Source: Brevibacterium sp. 'Marine' | GTDB lineage: Bacteria > Actinomycetota > Actinomycetes > Actinomycetales > Brevibacteriaceae | DNA length: 64,000 nt | Assembly (NCBI RefSeq): GCF_012844365.1 | Contig: NZ_CP051626.1 | Coordinates: 1,612,001-1,676,000 of the forward strand | Direction of reading: 5' to 3' | In this document: one piece after another, positions 53,733-62,025 of the stretch | How the letters are laid out: each line of letters begins with the position of its first letter | Position numbering within the stretch: the stretch's first letter is position 1 | Translations under genes and position numbers: made by a program | The notes under the pieces: model-generated | Told to the model about the DNA's origin: nothing | What the model saw: the letters and a program-made list of their open reading frames with translations, nothing else | Databases searched by the model: none

Positions 53733-54599
53733 ATGATAATCATGAGCATTCTCAACGAAACCTACACCCTGCCCGGTGGTATCGAGATCCCCAAGCTGGG
53801 GCTGGGCACGTGGTTCATCGACGATGACCAGGCTGCTGACGCCGTCAGGGCAGCGGTCGAGATCGGCTACCGCAACATCGACACTGCTCAGGCCTACGGC
53901 AACGAGCGCGGCGTCGGCGAAGGTGTGCGTGCCTCAGGCGTCTCCCGGGAGGACCTCTTCGTATCGACGAAGCTCGCCGCGGAGGTCAAGGACTATGATG
54001 GCGCGGTTGCTGCGATCGACGAGTCGCTGTCGACGATGGGCCTGGACTACATCGACCTGTTCCTCATCCATGCCCCGCAGCCGTGGGAGGACTTCCGCAA
54101 CGGCGACTATGCCGACGGCAACGCCCAGGCCTGGAAGGCCCTCGAAGAGGCGCACCAGGCAGGCAAGATCCGTGCGATCGGGGTGTCGAACTTCCTGCAG
54201 TCCGATCTCGACAGCCTGTTGGAGACCGCGACGGTCACGCCGCATGTCAACCAGCTGCTGGTCCATGCCGGCAATACGCCGTCGGAGCTGCTGAGTTACT
54301 GCGAGTCCAAGGGCATACTCGTCGAGGCGTACTCCCCGATCGCGCACGGCGAGATCCTCGACAATCCCGACGTCAAGACGATGGCCGAGGCGTATGGGGT
54401 GACGGTGCCGCAGCTGTGCATCCGGTACACGATCCAGTTGGGCACCGTGTCTCTGCCGAAGACCGCGAACCCCGACCACATGCGTTCCAACGCCGAAGTC
54501 GACTTCACCATTTCCGATGAGGACATGGGCGCCCTGCGGGGCCTGCACGACCAGGACTACGGCGAGTCCGCCGCCTTCCCCGTCTACAGCGGAAAGTGA
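53733..54599 (+). CDS. Aldo/keto reductase (2,5-diketo-gluconate reductase-like)
   Basis: A 288-residue AKR. DTAQAYGNERGVGEGVRASG (D and Y), VSTKLAAE (K) and FLIHAPQPW (H) form the catalytic tetrad; IRAIGVSNFLQ and SLPKTANPDHMRSN are the usual late blocks. Its sequence group differs from the first AKR of the operon. GGAAAG at 53723-53728 fits ATG 53733; ATG 53742 is also possible. Confidence 0.92.
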   Translation: MIIMSILNETYTLPGGIEIPKLGLGTWFIDDDQAADAVRAAVEIGYRNIDTAQAYGNERGVGEGVRASGVSREDLFVSTKLAAEVKDYDGAVAAIDESLSTMGLDYIDLFLIHAPQPWEDFRNGDYADGNAQAWKALEEAHQAGKIRAIGVSNFLQSDLDSLLETATVTPHVNQLLVHAGNTPSELLSYCESKGILVEAYSPIAHGEILDNPDVKTMAEAYGVTVPQLCIRYTIQLGTVSLPKTANPDHMRSNAEVDFTISDEDMGALRGLHDQDYGESAAFPVYSGK

Positions 54600-54610
54600 C
54601 CAACCGCGTT

Positions 54611-54644
54611 CCCGCTGCCGGAGCCATCTCGGCCCGGCAGCGGG
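54611..54644 (+). terminator. 11-bp hairpin inside the AKR operon
   Basis: CCCGCTGCCGG (54611-54621) pairs exactly with CCGGCAGCGGG (54634-54644). It lies between the second AKR and the DUF2255 gene, 12 bases after the stop. It may partly end transcription or protect the upstream mRNA. Confidence 0.55.
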
Positions 54645-54669
54645 TCCGTGTGAAAGGAGACTCGAGAAC

Positions 54670-55041
54670 ATGAGTACCTGGACAATCAAGCAGCTGAACA
54701 CCATCGCGACCACCGACGATTTCCACATCGCCCCCTACCGGGCCGACAGTGTGACGCCCGGGACGCTGACCTGGATATGGTCCGTCATCGTCGACGGCGC
54801 GGTCTACGTCCGCGCCTACAACGGCACCGCCTCCCGCTGGTACCAGTCCGCACTGGACCAGAAGGCGGGCCGGATCACCGCCGGCGGCATCGACGCCGAG
54901 GTCACGTTCACACCGGTCGCCGGCGAGCTCGATGAGAGCATCGATGCCGCGTATTCCGAGAAGTACGCCGGCAGCCCCTACCTGCCGCCGATGGTCTCGG
55001 ACCGGACTCGCGCGGCCACCGTCCGCGTCGACCCCCGATGA
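54670..55041 (+). CDS. DUF2255 family protein
   Basis: A 123-residue protein from ATG 54670 (AAAGGAGA upstream). TWIWSVIVDGAVYVRAYNGTASRWYQSALDQKAGRI matches DUF2255, a small family with a flavin-reductase/nitroreductase-like look but no proven activity. It lies in the operon with cupin and AKR genes. Confidence 0.85.
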   Translation: MSTWTIKQLNTIATTDDFHIAPYRADSVTPGTLTWIWSVIVDGAVYVRAYNGTASRWYQSALDQKAGRITAGGIDAEVTFTPVAGELDESIDAAYSEKYAGSPYLPPMVSDRTRAATVRVDPR

Positions 55042-55057
55042 GCAAGAAGGCATGGGA

Positions 55058-56011
55058 ATGAGCGCGCAGGAGCAGCGGCCGATCGGCACCGGCTTCGACG
55101 CGTCCAGCGACGTCGTTGACGTTCTGGACGGTGTCGACCTGACAGGGAAGACCGCCCTCGTCACCGGCGGTTCCTCCGGGCTCGGCGCGGAGAGCGTCAA
55201 AGCGCTCGCCGCCGCCGGTGCCCGGGTGATCGCGCCCGTCAGGCGGCCCGGCTCCGCGCCTACAGCTGAAGAAGTCGAGGAAGTGTCCGGCCTCGACCTC
55301 GGGGACTTGGACACCGTTGCCCGCGCAGCCGAGCACATCGCTGAGATCACCAGCAACGTGAACATCGTCATCACCGCTGCCGGGGTAATGGCCACGCCAT
55401 TGCGCCGCGTCGGCCCGGGCTGGGAGGGCCAGCTCGCTGTCAACCACCTCGGCCACTTCGCCCTCCTCGCCCGGCTCTACCCGCTGCTGGCCGCACAGGG
55501 CGCGCGAGTCGTGACCTACTCGTCCTCGGCTCACCATGCCTCGGGCATCCGCTGGGACGACCCTCACTTCCTGCGCGGCTACGACAAGTGGAAGGCCTAC
55601 GGCCAGTCGAAAACCGCCACCAGCCTCTTCGCCGTGGGCCTCGACGCCCGTGGCCGCGGCGACGGCGTAAGAGCGTTCACAGTCCATCCCGGCAAAATCC
55701 TCACCGGACTGCAGCGCGACGTCCCGCACGCCGAGCAGGTCGCCATGGGCTGGGTCGACGAGCAGGGCAAGTTCATCGGGGAGGGCTTCAAAACCTGGTC
55801 CCAAGGAGCAGCGACCGGGCTGTGGGCGGCGACGGCCGGTGAGCTGGAGGGCCAGGGCGGCCTGTTCCTCGAGGACTGCGACGTCGCGGCCGTCCTCGAG
55901 TCTGGTGGAGCAATGACCGGCGGAGTCGAGCCGTACGCCGTCGACCACGCTGGCGCCGAGAAGCTATGGCGGATCTCGGCGGCGATCACCGCCACCGATC
56001 TGCCCGGGTAA
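55058..56011 (+). CDS. SDR family protein next to the MmyB regulator
   Basis: A 317-residue SDR from ATG 55058 (AGAAGG seven bases upstream): TGGSSGLG cofactor motif, ITAAGVMATPL, LAVNHLGHFALLARL, SSSAHH and Y-x3-K in YGQSKTAT. It resembles WW-domain-oxidoreductase/light-dependent-protochlorophyllide-reductase-like SDRs. In actinobacteria MmyB-type regulators are often adjacent to an SDR gene of this type, as here (convergent, 16 bases apart). Confidence 0.92.
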   Translation: MSAQEQRPIGTGFDASSDVVDVLDGVDLTGKTALVTGGSSGLGAESVKALAAAGARVIAPVRRPGSAPTAEEVEEVSGLDLGDLDTVARAAEHIAEITSNVNIVITAAGVMATPLRRVGPGWEGQLAVNHLGHFALLARLYPLLAAQGARVVTYSSSAHHASGIRWDDPHFLRGYDKWKAYGQSKTATSLFAVGLDARGRGDGVRAFTVHPGKILTGLQRDVPHAEQVAMGWVDEQGKFIGEGFKTWSQGAATGLWAATAGELEGQGGLFLEDCDVAAVLESGGAMTGGVEPYAVDHAGAEKLWRISAAITATDLPG

Positions 56012-56027
56012 GCGCAAAGCAGCGGAG

Positions 56028-56909
56028 TTATTCCGCAGCGGACGCCCCTGCAGAGATGCGAGCGCCGCCGGTGCCGTGGACCTGCTCGGCCAGTCGCCGC
56101 ATCCTCGTCTCCGAGGGCGTGTTCGGTTCGGCGCTGTAGGCGGTGAGCGTCAGCCCGTGTTGGGCGGGCATCTCCAGAGCATCCATGCTCAGGCGCAGGT
56201 CGCCGACCAGGGGGTGGCGGAAGTCCTTGTAGCCGCTCTGGTGCAGCCGCACGTCGTGCTTGGCCCACAGGGTGCGGAAATCCTCCGATTTCGTGTTCAG
56301 CTCTCCGACCAGCTCTGTCAATGCCTCGTCGGAGGGGTCTCGGCCGGCCTCGGTATGCAGCAGTGCGACCGCGATATCGGCGGCCTTCTGCCAGTCCGGG
56401 TAGAGCCGATGCGCGCCCTCGTCGAGGAAGCAGAAACGGGCCAGGTTCACCGGCCGCGCGGCGTGCACGAACGCCTCAGAGTAGAGCATCTGGCCCAGCG
56501 CGTTGATCGCCAGGACGTCGAGGCGGCCATTTCGAATGAACGCCGGGACGCCGGTCATGCCGTCCAGCAGCCTCTGGAGGCTTTCCGAGACTTGGCCGCG
56601 CTTCTTCCGCGCCGTCCTCGGCGCAGGTCCAGCGGCCCGGGCGAGGTCGAACAGATGCTCCCGCTCGGCGTCGTCGAGCTGCAGCGCGCGGACGAGGGCG
56701 TCGAGGATGCCGTCGGAGACCCCGGCGAGCCCGCCGCGTTCCACGCGAGTGTAGTACTCGACGCTGACCCCGGCCAGCAGCGAGACCTCTTCGCGGCGCA
56801 GGCCCGGGACCCGGCGGATGCCGCCGAAGTCTGGCAGTCCGGTGTCTTCAGGGCTCAGCTTTGCCCGGCGCGTCATAAGAAATTCGCGGGTTTCGGCTCG
56901 ATTGTCCAT
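56028..56909 (-). CDS. Complete XRE-MmyB transcriptional regulator
   Basis: A 293-residue regulator. The N-terminal XRE helix-turn-helix (FGGIRRVPGLRREEVSLLAGVSVEYYTRVERG, about 28-60) ends near residue 90; the MmyB-like ligand-binding domain spans about 110-275 (VPAFIRNGRLDVLAINALGQMLY, RFCFLDEGAHRLYPDW). Regulators of this type sense fatty-acid-like or hydrophobic ligands and control adjacent SDR genes. A near-perfect palindrome lies 37 bases before its ATG, fitting autoregulation. It is the natural candidate to bind sites S1-S5. Confidence 0.95.
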   Translation of the reverse strand: MDNRAETREFLMTRRAKLSPEDTGLPDFGGIRRVPGLRREEVSLLAGVSVEYYTRVERGGLAGVSDGILDALVRALQLDDAEREHLFDLARAAGPAPRTARKKRGQVSESLQRLLDGMTGVPAFIRNGRLDVLAINALGQMLYSEAFVHAARPVNLARFCFLDEGAHRLYPDWQKAADIAVALLHTEAGRDPSDEALTELVGELNTKSEDFRTLWAKHDVRLHQSGYKDFRHPLVGDLRLSMDALEMPAQHGLTLTAYSAEPNTPSETRMRRLAEQVHGTGGARISAGASAAE

Positions 56910-56945
56910 GGTTCAACGATAATTCAACGGGTCGCCATGAGGCAG

Positions 56946-56965
56946 TCACTGCCAGGGCCTGGCAC
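56946..56965 (-). promoter_or_regulatory. Putative operator S5 before the MmyB regulator
   Basis: TCACTGCCAGGGCCTGGCAC includes the palindrome TGCCAGG-G-CCTGGCA (56950-56964), the most symmetric of the five sites. It lies 37 bases before ATG 56909. A weaker relative, GTCAGGGCTGGACCTGCAC, is at about 56997-57015. Confidence 0.6.
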
Positions 56966-57063
56966 TGCACGTCGGCTTTCGATGAGGGCTCCACGTGTCA
57001 GGGCTGGACCTGCACACGGGGTAGGCGTCAGCTCCACCGATAGGGACGTGCGCCCGCCTGTCC

Positions 57064-57798
57064 TCAACTGATCGGTCCCTTGACGGTGTAGCGCAGCCAA
57101 AGGCTGCCATCGTCGAGCTTCTGTGCATCCTGCAGGTCGAACTCGGTCGGCACTGCGGCGCTGTAGCGGTCATCGGCTTCGAACAGCGTCTGGGCTCCCT
57201 TGGCACCGTCGGCGGCGGGGGTGAGCACGATGCTGACTTCGTCGCAGAGTCCGGCGCGAATGAAGGACCAGTTCACGCCGCCCCCGCCGCCGAGCATCAA
57301 CTCTTCACCTCCGAAATTCTCCGCAATCTTCTCGACGGCCAGCTCCAGGTCGAGCGAGTCGTCTCCGGCGATGAGATAGGAGATCCCCAGTCGGCGCAGC
57401 AGATCCTTGTATGCGTTGCTGGCCCTCCCGGAGAGGATTTCGACGACATGGGCATTGGTATCGAAGTAGTCGATCGAGTTCTTCTCCCAGCCCAGCTGGC
57501 CGGACGGGTCGATGGAGAAGTAGTTCATAGTCGAATCCGGAACTGCGATGTAATCGCCGTCGGGGACGGTCGCGGCCGCTTCGTTCAGAGCGGGCTCGCG
57601 GTAATGGGTGAAGTTGTCCTCGGTGGTGATTCGGCCGCTGAGCCATCCTCTATGCCCGCGGTAGTGACGCTCGGGGCCGTAGGCCAGAGCATAGAACTCC
57701 CGCTGGGAAGCCATGCCGACGTCGGTCGGCAGGTAGTCGCCGACGATCTTTCCGTCGAGTGACATGTGCATGTGGCAGATGATGCGTGGACGAGTCAT
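57064..57798 (-). CDS. RibD/dihydrofolate reductase-like family protein
   Basis: A 244-residue protein (PRIICHMHMSLDGKIVGDY, YRGHRGWLSGRITTEDNF, LGISYLIAGDDSLDLELAVEKI, GGEELMLGGGGGVNWSFIRAGLCDEVSIVLTP). This is the RibD C-terminal/DHFR-like fold, an NADPH-dependent reductase domain. It has no deaminase domain and so is unlikely to be the riboflavin enzyme itself. It lies directly upstream of the MmyB regulator on the same strand and may belong to the cluster. Confidence 0.88.
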   Translation of the reverse strand: MTRPRIICHMHMSLDGKIVGDYLPTDVGMASQREFYALAYGPERHYRGHRGWLSGRITTEDNFTHYREPALNEAAATVPDGDYIAVPDSTMNYFSIDPSGQLGWEKNSIDYFDTNAHVVEILSGRASNAYKDLLRRLGISYLIAGDDSLDLELAVEKIAENFGGEELMLGGGGGVNWSFIRAGLCDEVSIVLTPAADGAKGAQTLFEADDRYSAAVPTEFDLQDAQKLDDGSLWLRYTVKGPIS

Positions 57799-58162
57799 GG
57801 GTGTGACCTCCTGTGGTCTGACGTTCGTGAGCCGGGCACGGGACTTCGGACGAAATTGTATGAGAGTCGTTCAGACAGCTCCGGGGCGAGCCGGACCTCA
57901 ATGGCACCACAGTTATGGTGTGTGAGGGAGTCCCGCTTGAAAGGTGTACTGCGAGAGACTCCCTCGCGTGCCGGGTCCTCGCCTGTCGTTGAACACTTGG
58001 ACAACGGGGTGGAAGCTCGTGAGCTGCCGGCTTCACGTCGTTGTCGATCGTACGATCCAGTGCCCGCAGTCGGGAGCCCGACGGGGACTCCCGCCATTGG
58101 ATAGGGTGGAGGTCGCAGGGGACGGTCCGGTCCCATCGACCCTCGAGTCAGGAGTATTCGAA
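57799..58162. other. 364-base divergent intergenic region
   Basis: No convincing gene is present between the RibD-like gene (minus) and ytoQ (plus). The region should hold both promoters. It contains the inverted repeat GAGGGAGTC (57924-57932) and GACTCCCTC (57957-57965) separated by 24 bases, and a smaller CGGGAG/CTCCCG repeat near 58074-58095. Confidence 0.4.
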
Positions 58163-58603
58163 ATGAGTTTCACTGTCTACCTATCTGGTGAGATACACAC
58201 TGATTGGCGTGCGGAGATCCAAAAGGGCGCCGAGGCGGCCGGCCTCGGCATCGAGTTCACCGCTCCGGTGACGGACCACCCCGCCAGTGATGCTGCTGGT
58301 GACCATCTCGGCGAGAATGACAGCTCATACTGGCGCGACCACCAGTCGGCGAAGGTCAATGCCATCCGCACTCGCACCCTGATCGAGAAGGCCGATATGG
58401 TCGTCGTGCGTTTCGGGGATAAGTACAAGCAGTGGAATGCCGCCTTCGACGCCGGCTATTGCGCAGCTCTCGGCACACCCTATGTCACCCTTCACGATGC
58501 TGACATCGTGCATCCGCTCAAGGAAGTCGATGCCGAAGCCAAGGCGTGGTGCCAGACAACCGATCAGGTGGTCGAAACCCTGAAATATGTCCTCAGAGCC
58601 TGA
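58163..58603 (+). CDS. ytoQ: YtoQ family protein
   Basis: A 146-residue protein from ATG 58163 (CAGGAG upstream): MSFTVYLSGEIHTDWRAEI, PVTDHPASDAAGDHLGE, RTLIEKADMVVVRFGDKYKQWNAAFDAGYCAALGTPY. This is the YtoQ family, which has the nucleoside 2-deoxyribosyltransferase fold (DHP-like N-terminus and the D-x-G-Y-x-A-A-x-G block). The substrate is unknown. Confidence 0.9.
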   Translation: MSFTVYLSGEIHTDWRAEIQKGAEAAGLGIEFTAPVTDHPASDAAGDHLGENDSSYWRDHQSAKVNAIRTRTLIEKADMVVVRFGDKYKQWNAAFDAGYCAALGTPYVTLHDADIVHPLKEVDAEAKAWCQTTDQVVETLKYVLRA

Positions 58604-58638
58604 ACCCGAAGAGGACTGAGCTCGATGAGCTGCGGCCG

Positions 58639-59112
58639 CTACGGCAGGGGATGATCTCCCTTGATCTTGAAGAAGGAGCCGCGGATCTCACCGGCGAGTT
58701 TCGACTTCTGACGGGCGAACTTGAATGCCGACAGCTCGGGAGGCACGTCCATTCCCTCCGAAAGTTTGAAGCCGACGGCCCGCTTGCCATCGTCTGCTCG
58801 TGTCCACAGGACATTGACCGCCAGTCCGGATTCGTAGAAGACGTGCACCCAATAGATGCCGTCGACATCATTGATGCTGACTTCGAGAGCCGGCGAGGTC
58901 GGTACGATCTCACGTTCGGAGGAAAGGATCTCCTCCACCCAGTCCAATGCTTCCTGTGCCTCGGCGACCGGGGCCACGGTGAACGTGTGCTTGTACTTGT
59001 TCGAGAAATACCGTGCCTCGTTGGCACGCAGGCCCGCCAGCGCCTCGGCGACGGGGGAGGACTCGAGCCCCGCGGTGGAGACATCGGTGAATGAAACGGC
59101 TTCGAACGGCAT
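58639..59112 (-). CDS. Unrecognised 157-residue protein
   Basis: A soluble 157-residue protein (MPFEAVSFTDVSTAGLESSPVAEALAGL). It has a helical first half and a beta-rich second half (PALEVSINDVDGIYWVHVFYESGLAVNVLWTRADDGKRAVGFKLSEGMDVPPELSAFKF). No signal peptide, membrane segment or cysteine is present. I recognise no family. The base composition and codon pattern look coding. It converges with ytoQ, 35 bases between stops. Confidence 0.6.
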   Translation of the reverse strand: MPFEAVSFTDVSTAGLESSPVAEALAGLRANEARYFSNKYKHTFTVAPVAEAQEALDWVEEILSSEREIVPTSPALEVSINDVDGIYWVHVFYESGLAVNVLWTRADDGKRAVGFKLSEGMDVPPELSAFKFARQKSKLAGEIRGSFFKIKGDHPLP

Positions 59113-59290
59113 GGGTCAAGGATATGCCCGATGTGTTCGGCCGCTCACGCGTGGGTGGGCCTCGGCCGCATCGTCTGCGCCAGCAGCAGCGCGCAGGTGC
59201 ATGAGTTGCAGGCGCGACTGCACGGCATCAACGGCCGAAGCCTGCGATAGAGTCGAACCACCAGATAGGCATCGACGAAGGAGTCTCGCC

Positions 59291-60271
59291 TTGGCCCTGC
59301 ACGAAATCGATTTCACCTCGAGCAACGACCGCGACACGATCCATGCTTGGCTCTACACTCCGACGGCAGCCCCGAGCGCCATCGTGCACATCATCCACGG
59401 TCTCGGCGAACATTCTCGGCGCTATCTCCATCTCATCACGACTCTGCTCGACGCAGGGTTCGCAGTCGTCGCCGATGACCATTCCGGTCACGGTCGGACG
59501 GCCATGCAGTCGGGAATCTGGGTCGACTCCGGTGACGACGCAGCTCGAGTTGTTGTCGCCGATGAGCTTACTCTGCAGCGCAAGACCCGTGAGATCCTTC
59601 CGAACCTGCCCTACATCGTGTTCGGCCACAGTTGGGGATCGATGATTGCACGCGCGATGGCCTCCGATTCGACAGCTGACCTCGCCGGGCTGGCTCTGTG
59701 CGGAATCGCCGCGCAGATGCGCGGTATCGAGAAGACCATCGACCGCGCCGAACTCGCCGAGGCATCCACCGGCGACCGGCGCGCCGAGCCCGCATCCGAG
59801 CACCTGGTAGGTCAGCTCTTCGACGGGTTCATCGAACGCTTCGGTCCGGACGCGGGCCCCACCGCCTGGGTCGCCCTCGATGAGGCTGTCGTCGCCGACC
59901 ACGGGCGCGACCCTTTCAATAACTTCGGGGCTGCGATGAGTGCACGATTCCTACAGGGATTCGTCGACCTTTATGACGAAGCCAACGCCGATTCCTGGTA
60001 TGCGACAATCCCGTCCGATCTGCCTGTGCTCATCCTCGCCGGAGACCAGGACCCGGTCGCGAACTACGGCGAAGGCGCCTATCACGTGGCCAATCGTCTC
60101 CGCGAGACCGGACACGAAGATGTGCGAGCACGTGTCTTCACCGGAGTCCGGCACGAAGTCCACAATGAACCGTCCACCCGCGCCGAGGCGGAAGCCGAAA
60201 TCGTCGATTTCGCCTCCCGCATCAGCAATCGGACGAGGGCCCGTTCAAACGAACGAGGGCCGAATCTGTGA
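59291..60271 (+). CDS. Alpha/beta hydrolase (monoglyceride-lipase-like)
   Basis: A 326-residue serine hydrolase. The oxyanion region is HIIHGLGEHSRRYLHL, the nucleophile elbow GHSWGS, the acid in LILAGDQDPV and the histidine in GVRHEVHNE, all as in Hydrolase_4/monoacylglycerol lipases. The start is TTG 59291, preceded by GAAGGAG at 59277-59283; no ATG or GTG fits as well. The stop overlaps the GTG of the next gene (GTGA). Confidence 0.9.
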   Translation: MALHEIDFTSSNDRDTIHAWLYTPTAAPSAIVHIIHGLGEHSRRYLHLITTLLDAGFAVVADDHSGHGRTAMQSGIWVDSGDDAARVVVADELTLQRKTREILPNLPYIVFGHSWGSMIARAMASDSTADLAGLALCGIAAQMRGIEKTIDRAELAEASTGDRRAEPASEHLVGQLFDGFIERFGPDAGPTAWVALDEAVVADHGRDPFNNFGAAMSARFLQGFVDLYDEANADSWYATIPSDLPVLILAGDQDPVANYGEGAYHVANRLRETGHEDVRARVFTGVRHEVHNEPSTRAEAEAEIVDFASRISNRTRARSNERGPNL

Positions 60272-60825
60272 ACCCGGCAGAAAGCTCGAACGGCAGCGTG
60301 AATTGGCCACAGGCGACACCCACCGTCACCGACAGGTTGCAGCTTGAGCCGCTCGAAGTCCACCACGCGTCGGAGATGGTGGAGACACTGTCCTCACCCG
60401 ACCTATACACCCATACCGGTGGGACGAGCCCGAGCCTGTCCGAACTTGAACGACTCTATGCACTCCAATCCGCAGGTGCCTCACCGACCGGTGACGCCGG
60501 CTGGCTGAATTGGATCGTTCGCGAAACGGCTGAGTTCACTGCGGTCGGATATGTCCAGGCCACAGTGACGAGAGCCGAAGCCGGTTATCAAGCCGATATC
60601 GCGTGGGTTATCGGCGTCGACAGCCAAGGGCAGGGATTCGCCACCGAGGCGGCCCGAGCCATGGTCGAATGGCTGGCGGATCGCCACGTGACCGCGCTGA
60701 GTGCGGCCATCCGTCCTGACAACGCCGCCTCCGCCAGAATCGCTGATCGTCTCGGACTTCACCGGACCGACGAGATCGACGACGGTGAAGGTATCTGGCG
60801 CGCAGATGCGTGGACAGACGAATGA
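60268..60825 (+). CDS. GNAT family acetyltransferase
   Basis: A 185-residue RimJ/RimL-like GNAT protein (GTG start). TDRLQLEPLEVHHASEMVETL begins the fold, and IAWVIGVDSQGQGFATEAARAMVEWL carries the acetyl-CoA loop (Q-G-Q-G-F-A). IRPDNAASARIADRLGLHRT is the late motif. The acceptor is unknown. It overlaps the hydrolase by four bases and the next GNAT by four bases. Confidence 0.9.
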   Translation: MNPAESSNGSVNWPQATPTVTDRLQLEPLEVHHASEMVETLSSPDLYTHTGGTSPSLSELERLYALQSAGASPTGDAGWLNWIVRETAEFTAVGYVQATVTRAEAGYQADIAWVIGVDSQGQGFATEAARAMVEWLADRHVTALSAAIRPDNAASARIADRLGLHRTDEIDDGEGIWRADAWTDE

Positions 60826-61691
60826 CCATGTTGACTCCGACCGCAATGGACCTGCCGGACATCATCGATACGGTCACGTCCTGGCAGCGAGAAGGTCTGC
60901 CTCTCCAGGTTCATCCCGGCGACCTCGGCTGGTATCAGCGTTTCGGAGCCGAAGCGCTCGCCTCGGCCCTGCGTGTGTGGTGGGTCGGTGACGAACCCGC
61001 GGCTGTCGGATTCCTCGACGAGTCCGAACTCATCCGAATGGCCATCTCACCCGATCACGCCGATGACCGAGCGCTCGCTGAGGCGGTCTTGGCCGACTTC
61101 ACCGGAGGTCTCTCCGAACTGCTTCCTGCAGGGAAGGGTATCGTCGAAGCTCGATTCGGTTCCGCCCTGCAAAATACCCTCATCGAGGCGGGATGGGGAT
61201 CCGATGAACCGTGGACCACTCTTCGCCGAGACCTGAGCGAACCGATCCCACCCGTTACCCTGCGGATCGAAATTGTCGACCCCGACAGAGCAGATAACCG
61301 TATCGCCGACCGTATCGCGGTCGAATCCTCGGCTTTTCCCGGGTCCTCATTGACCGCGGATCGTTGGCGGTCCATGGCCGGCGGTCACGCTTACAAGCAG
61401 GCCAAATGCCTTGTCGGCTATAACGCCGACGGCGCTCCAGCCGGTGCCACAACCGTCTGGTCGGCGGGCCCCGGGCGCCCCGGCGTCATCGAACCACTCG
61501 GCGTCCACAGCGACCACCGGGGTCACGGATTCGCGGTTGAGATGACACTGGCCGCGGCCATGGCGCTGCGCGGGACGGGAGCCTCGAGCATCACCGTGGC
61601 CACTCCTTCGTCGAACACCGCCGCCGTCGCCACCTACCGGTCTGCCGGGATGAGCATCCTCGGCGAAGTCAGAGACTTCTGCCGGCCCTGA
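60822..61691 (+). CDS. Tandem GNAT-domain protein
   Basis: A 289-residue protein. The C-terminal GNAT domain is intact (EPLGVHSDHRGHGFAVEMTLAAAMALRGTGASSITVATPSSNTAAVATYRSAGM), while the first half looks like a GNAT domain that has lost its acetyl-CoA loop. Two-domain GNATs of this kind are common in actinobacteria (as in mycothiol synthase), where one half is often inactive. The start overlaps the previous stop (ATGA). Confidence 0.85.
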   Translation: MTMLTPTAMDLPDIIDTVTSWQREGLPLQVHPGDLGWYQRFGAEALASALRVWWVGDEPAAVGFLDESELIRMAISPDHADDRALAEAVLADFTGGLSELLPAGKGIVEARFGSALQNTLIEAGWGSDEPWTTLRRDLSEPIPPVTLRIEIVDPDRADNRIADRIAVESSAFPGSSLTADRWRSMAGGHAYKQAKCLVGYNADGAPAGATTVWSAGPGRPGVIEPLGVHSDHRGHGFAVEMTLAAAMALRGTGASSITVATPSSNTAAVATYRSAGMSILGEVRDFCRP

Positions 61692-62025
61692 TCGAAACCG
61701 AAAATATCCCGGAAGCTGTCTCGCTGCTGGAACAGCCTCGGGCAATCAATTCTTCAGCGTTCCTTGGATTCTTGAATGTAGGTCGAATAGAGGAAATTCC
61801 CTCGCAAATGGCTTGGCCTTCTGATCAGCCGTGAAGGGATGAAGTGAGGCAACGAGCCGCTCATGCGTAGGCTCTGTACCGAGCATCTGGGTCGAGCGCT
61901 GAGAACTCCACGGACGACACCATCGTTTGGCACAGATTCGGCCCTCAGCCAAGGCGGCTTGTATTTGGTATCGTGACCCGCACTAAATCGCTTCCATTTG
62001 CTTCTTGAAAACGGAGGGACAAGCC
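61692..62025. other. 334-base AT-richer gap
   Basis: No recognisable gene. The stretch is visibly richer in A and T than the core. Minus-strand frames are open (for example 61746-61952) but their products look unlike any family I know. The promoter of the secreted protein at 62026 should lie at its right end. Confidence 0.4.

Noticed and set aside
57795-58136. Small genes in the RibD-like/ytoQ divergent gap
   Set aside because: Open frames on both strands overlap, are rich in R, P and S, and have no ribosome-binding sites; the gap is better read as a promoter region.
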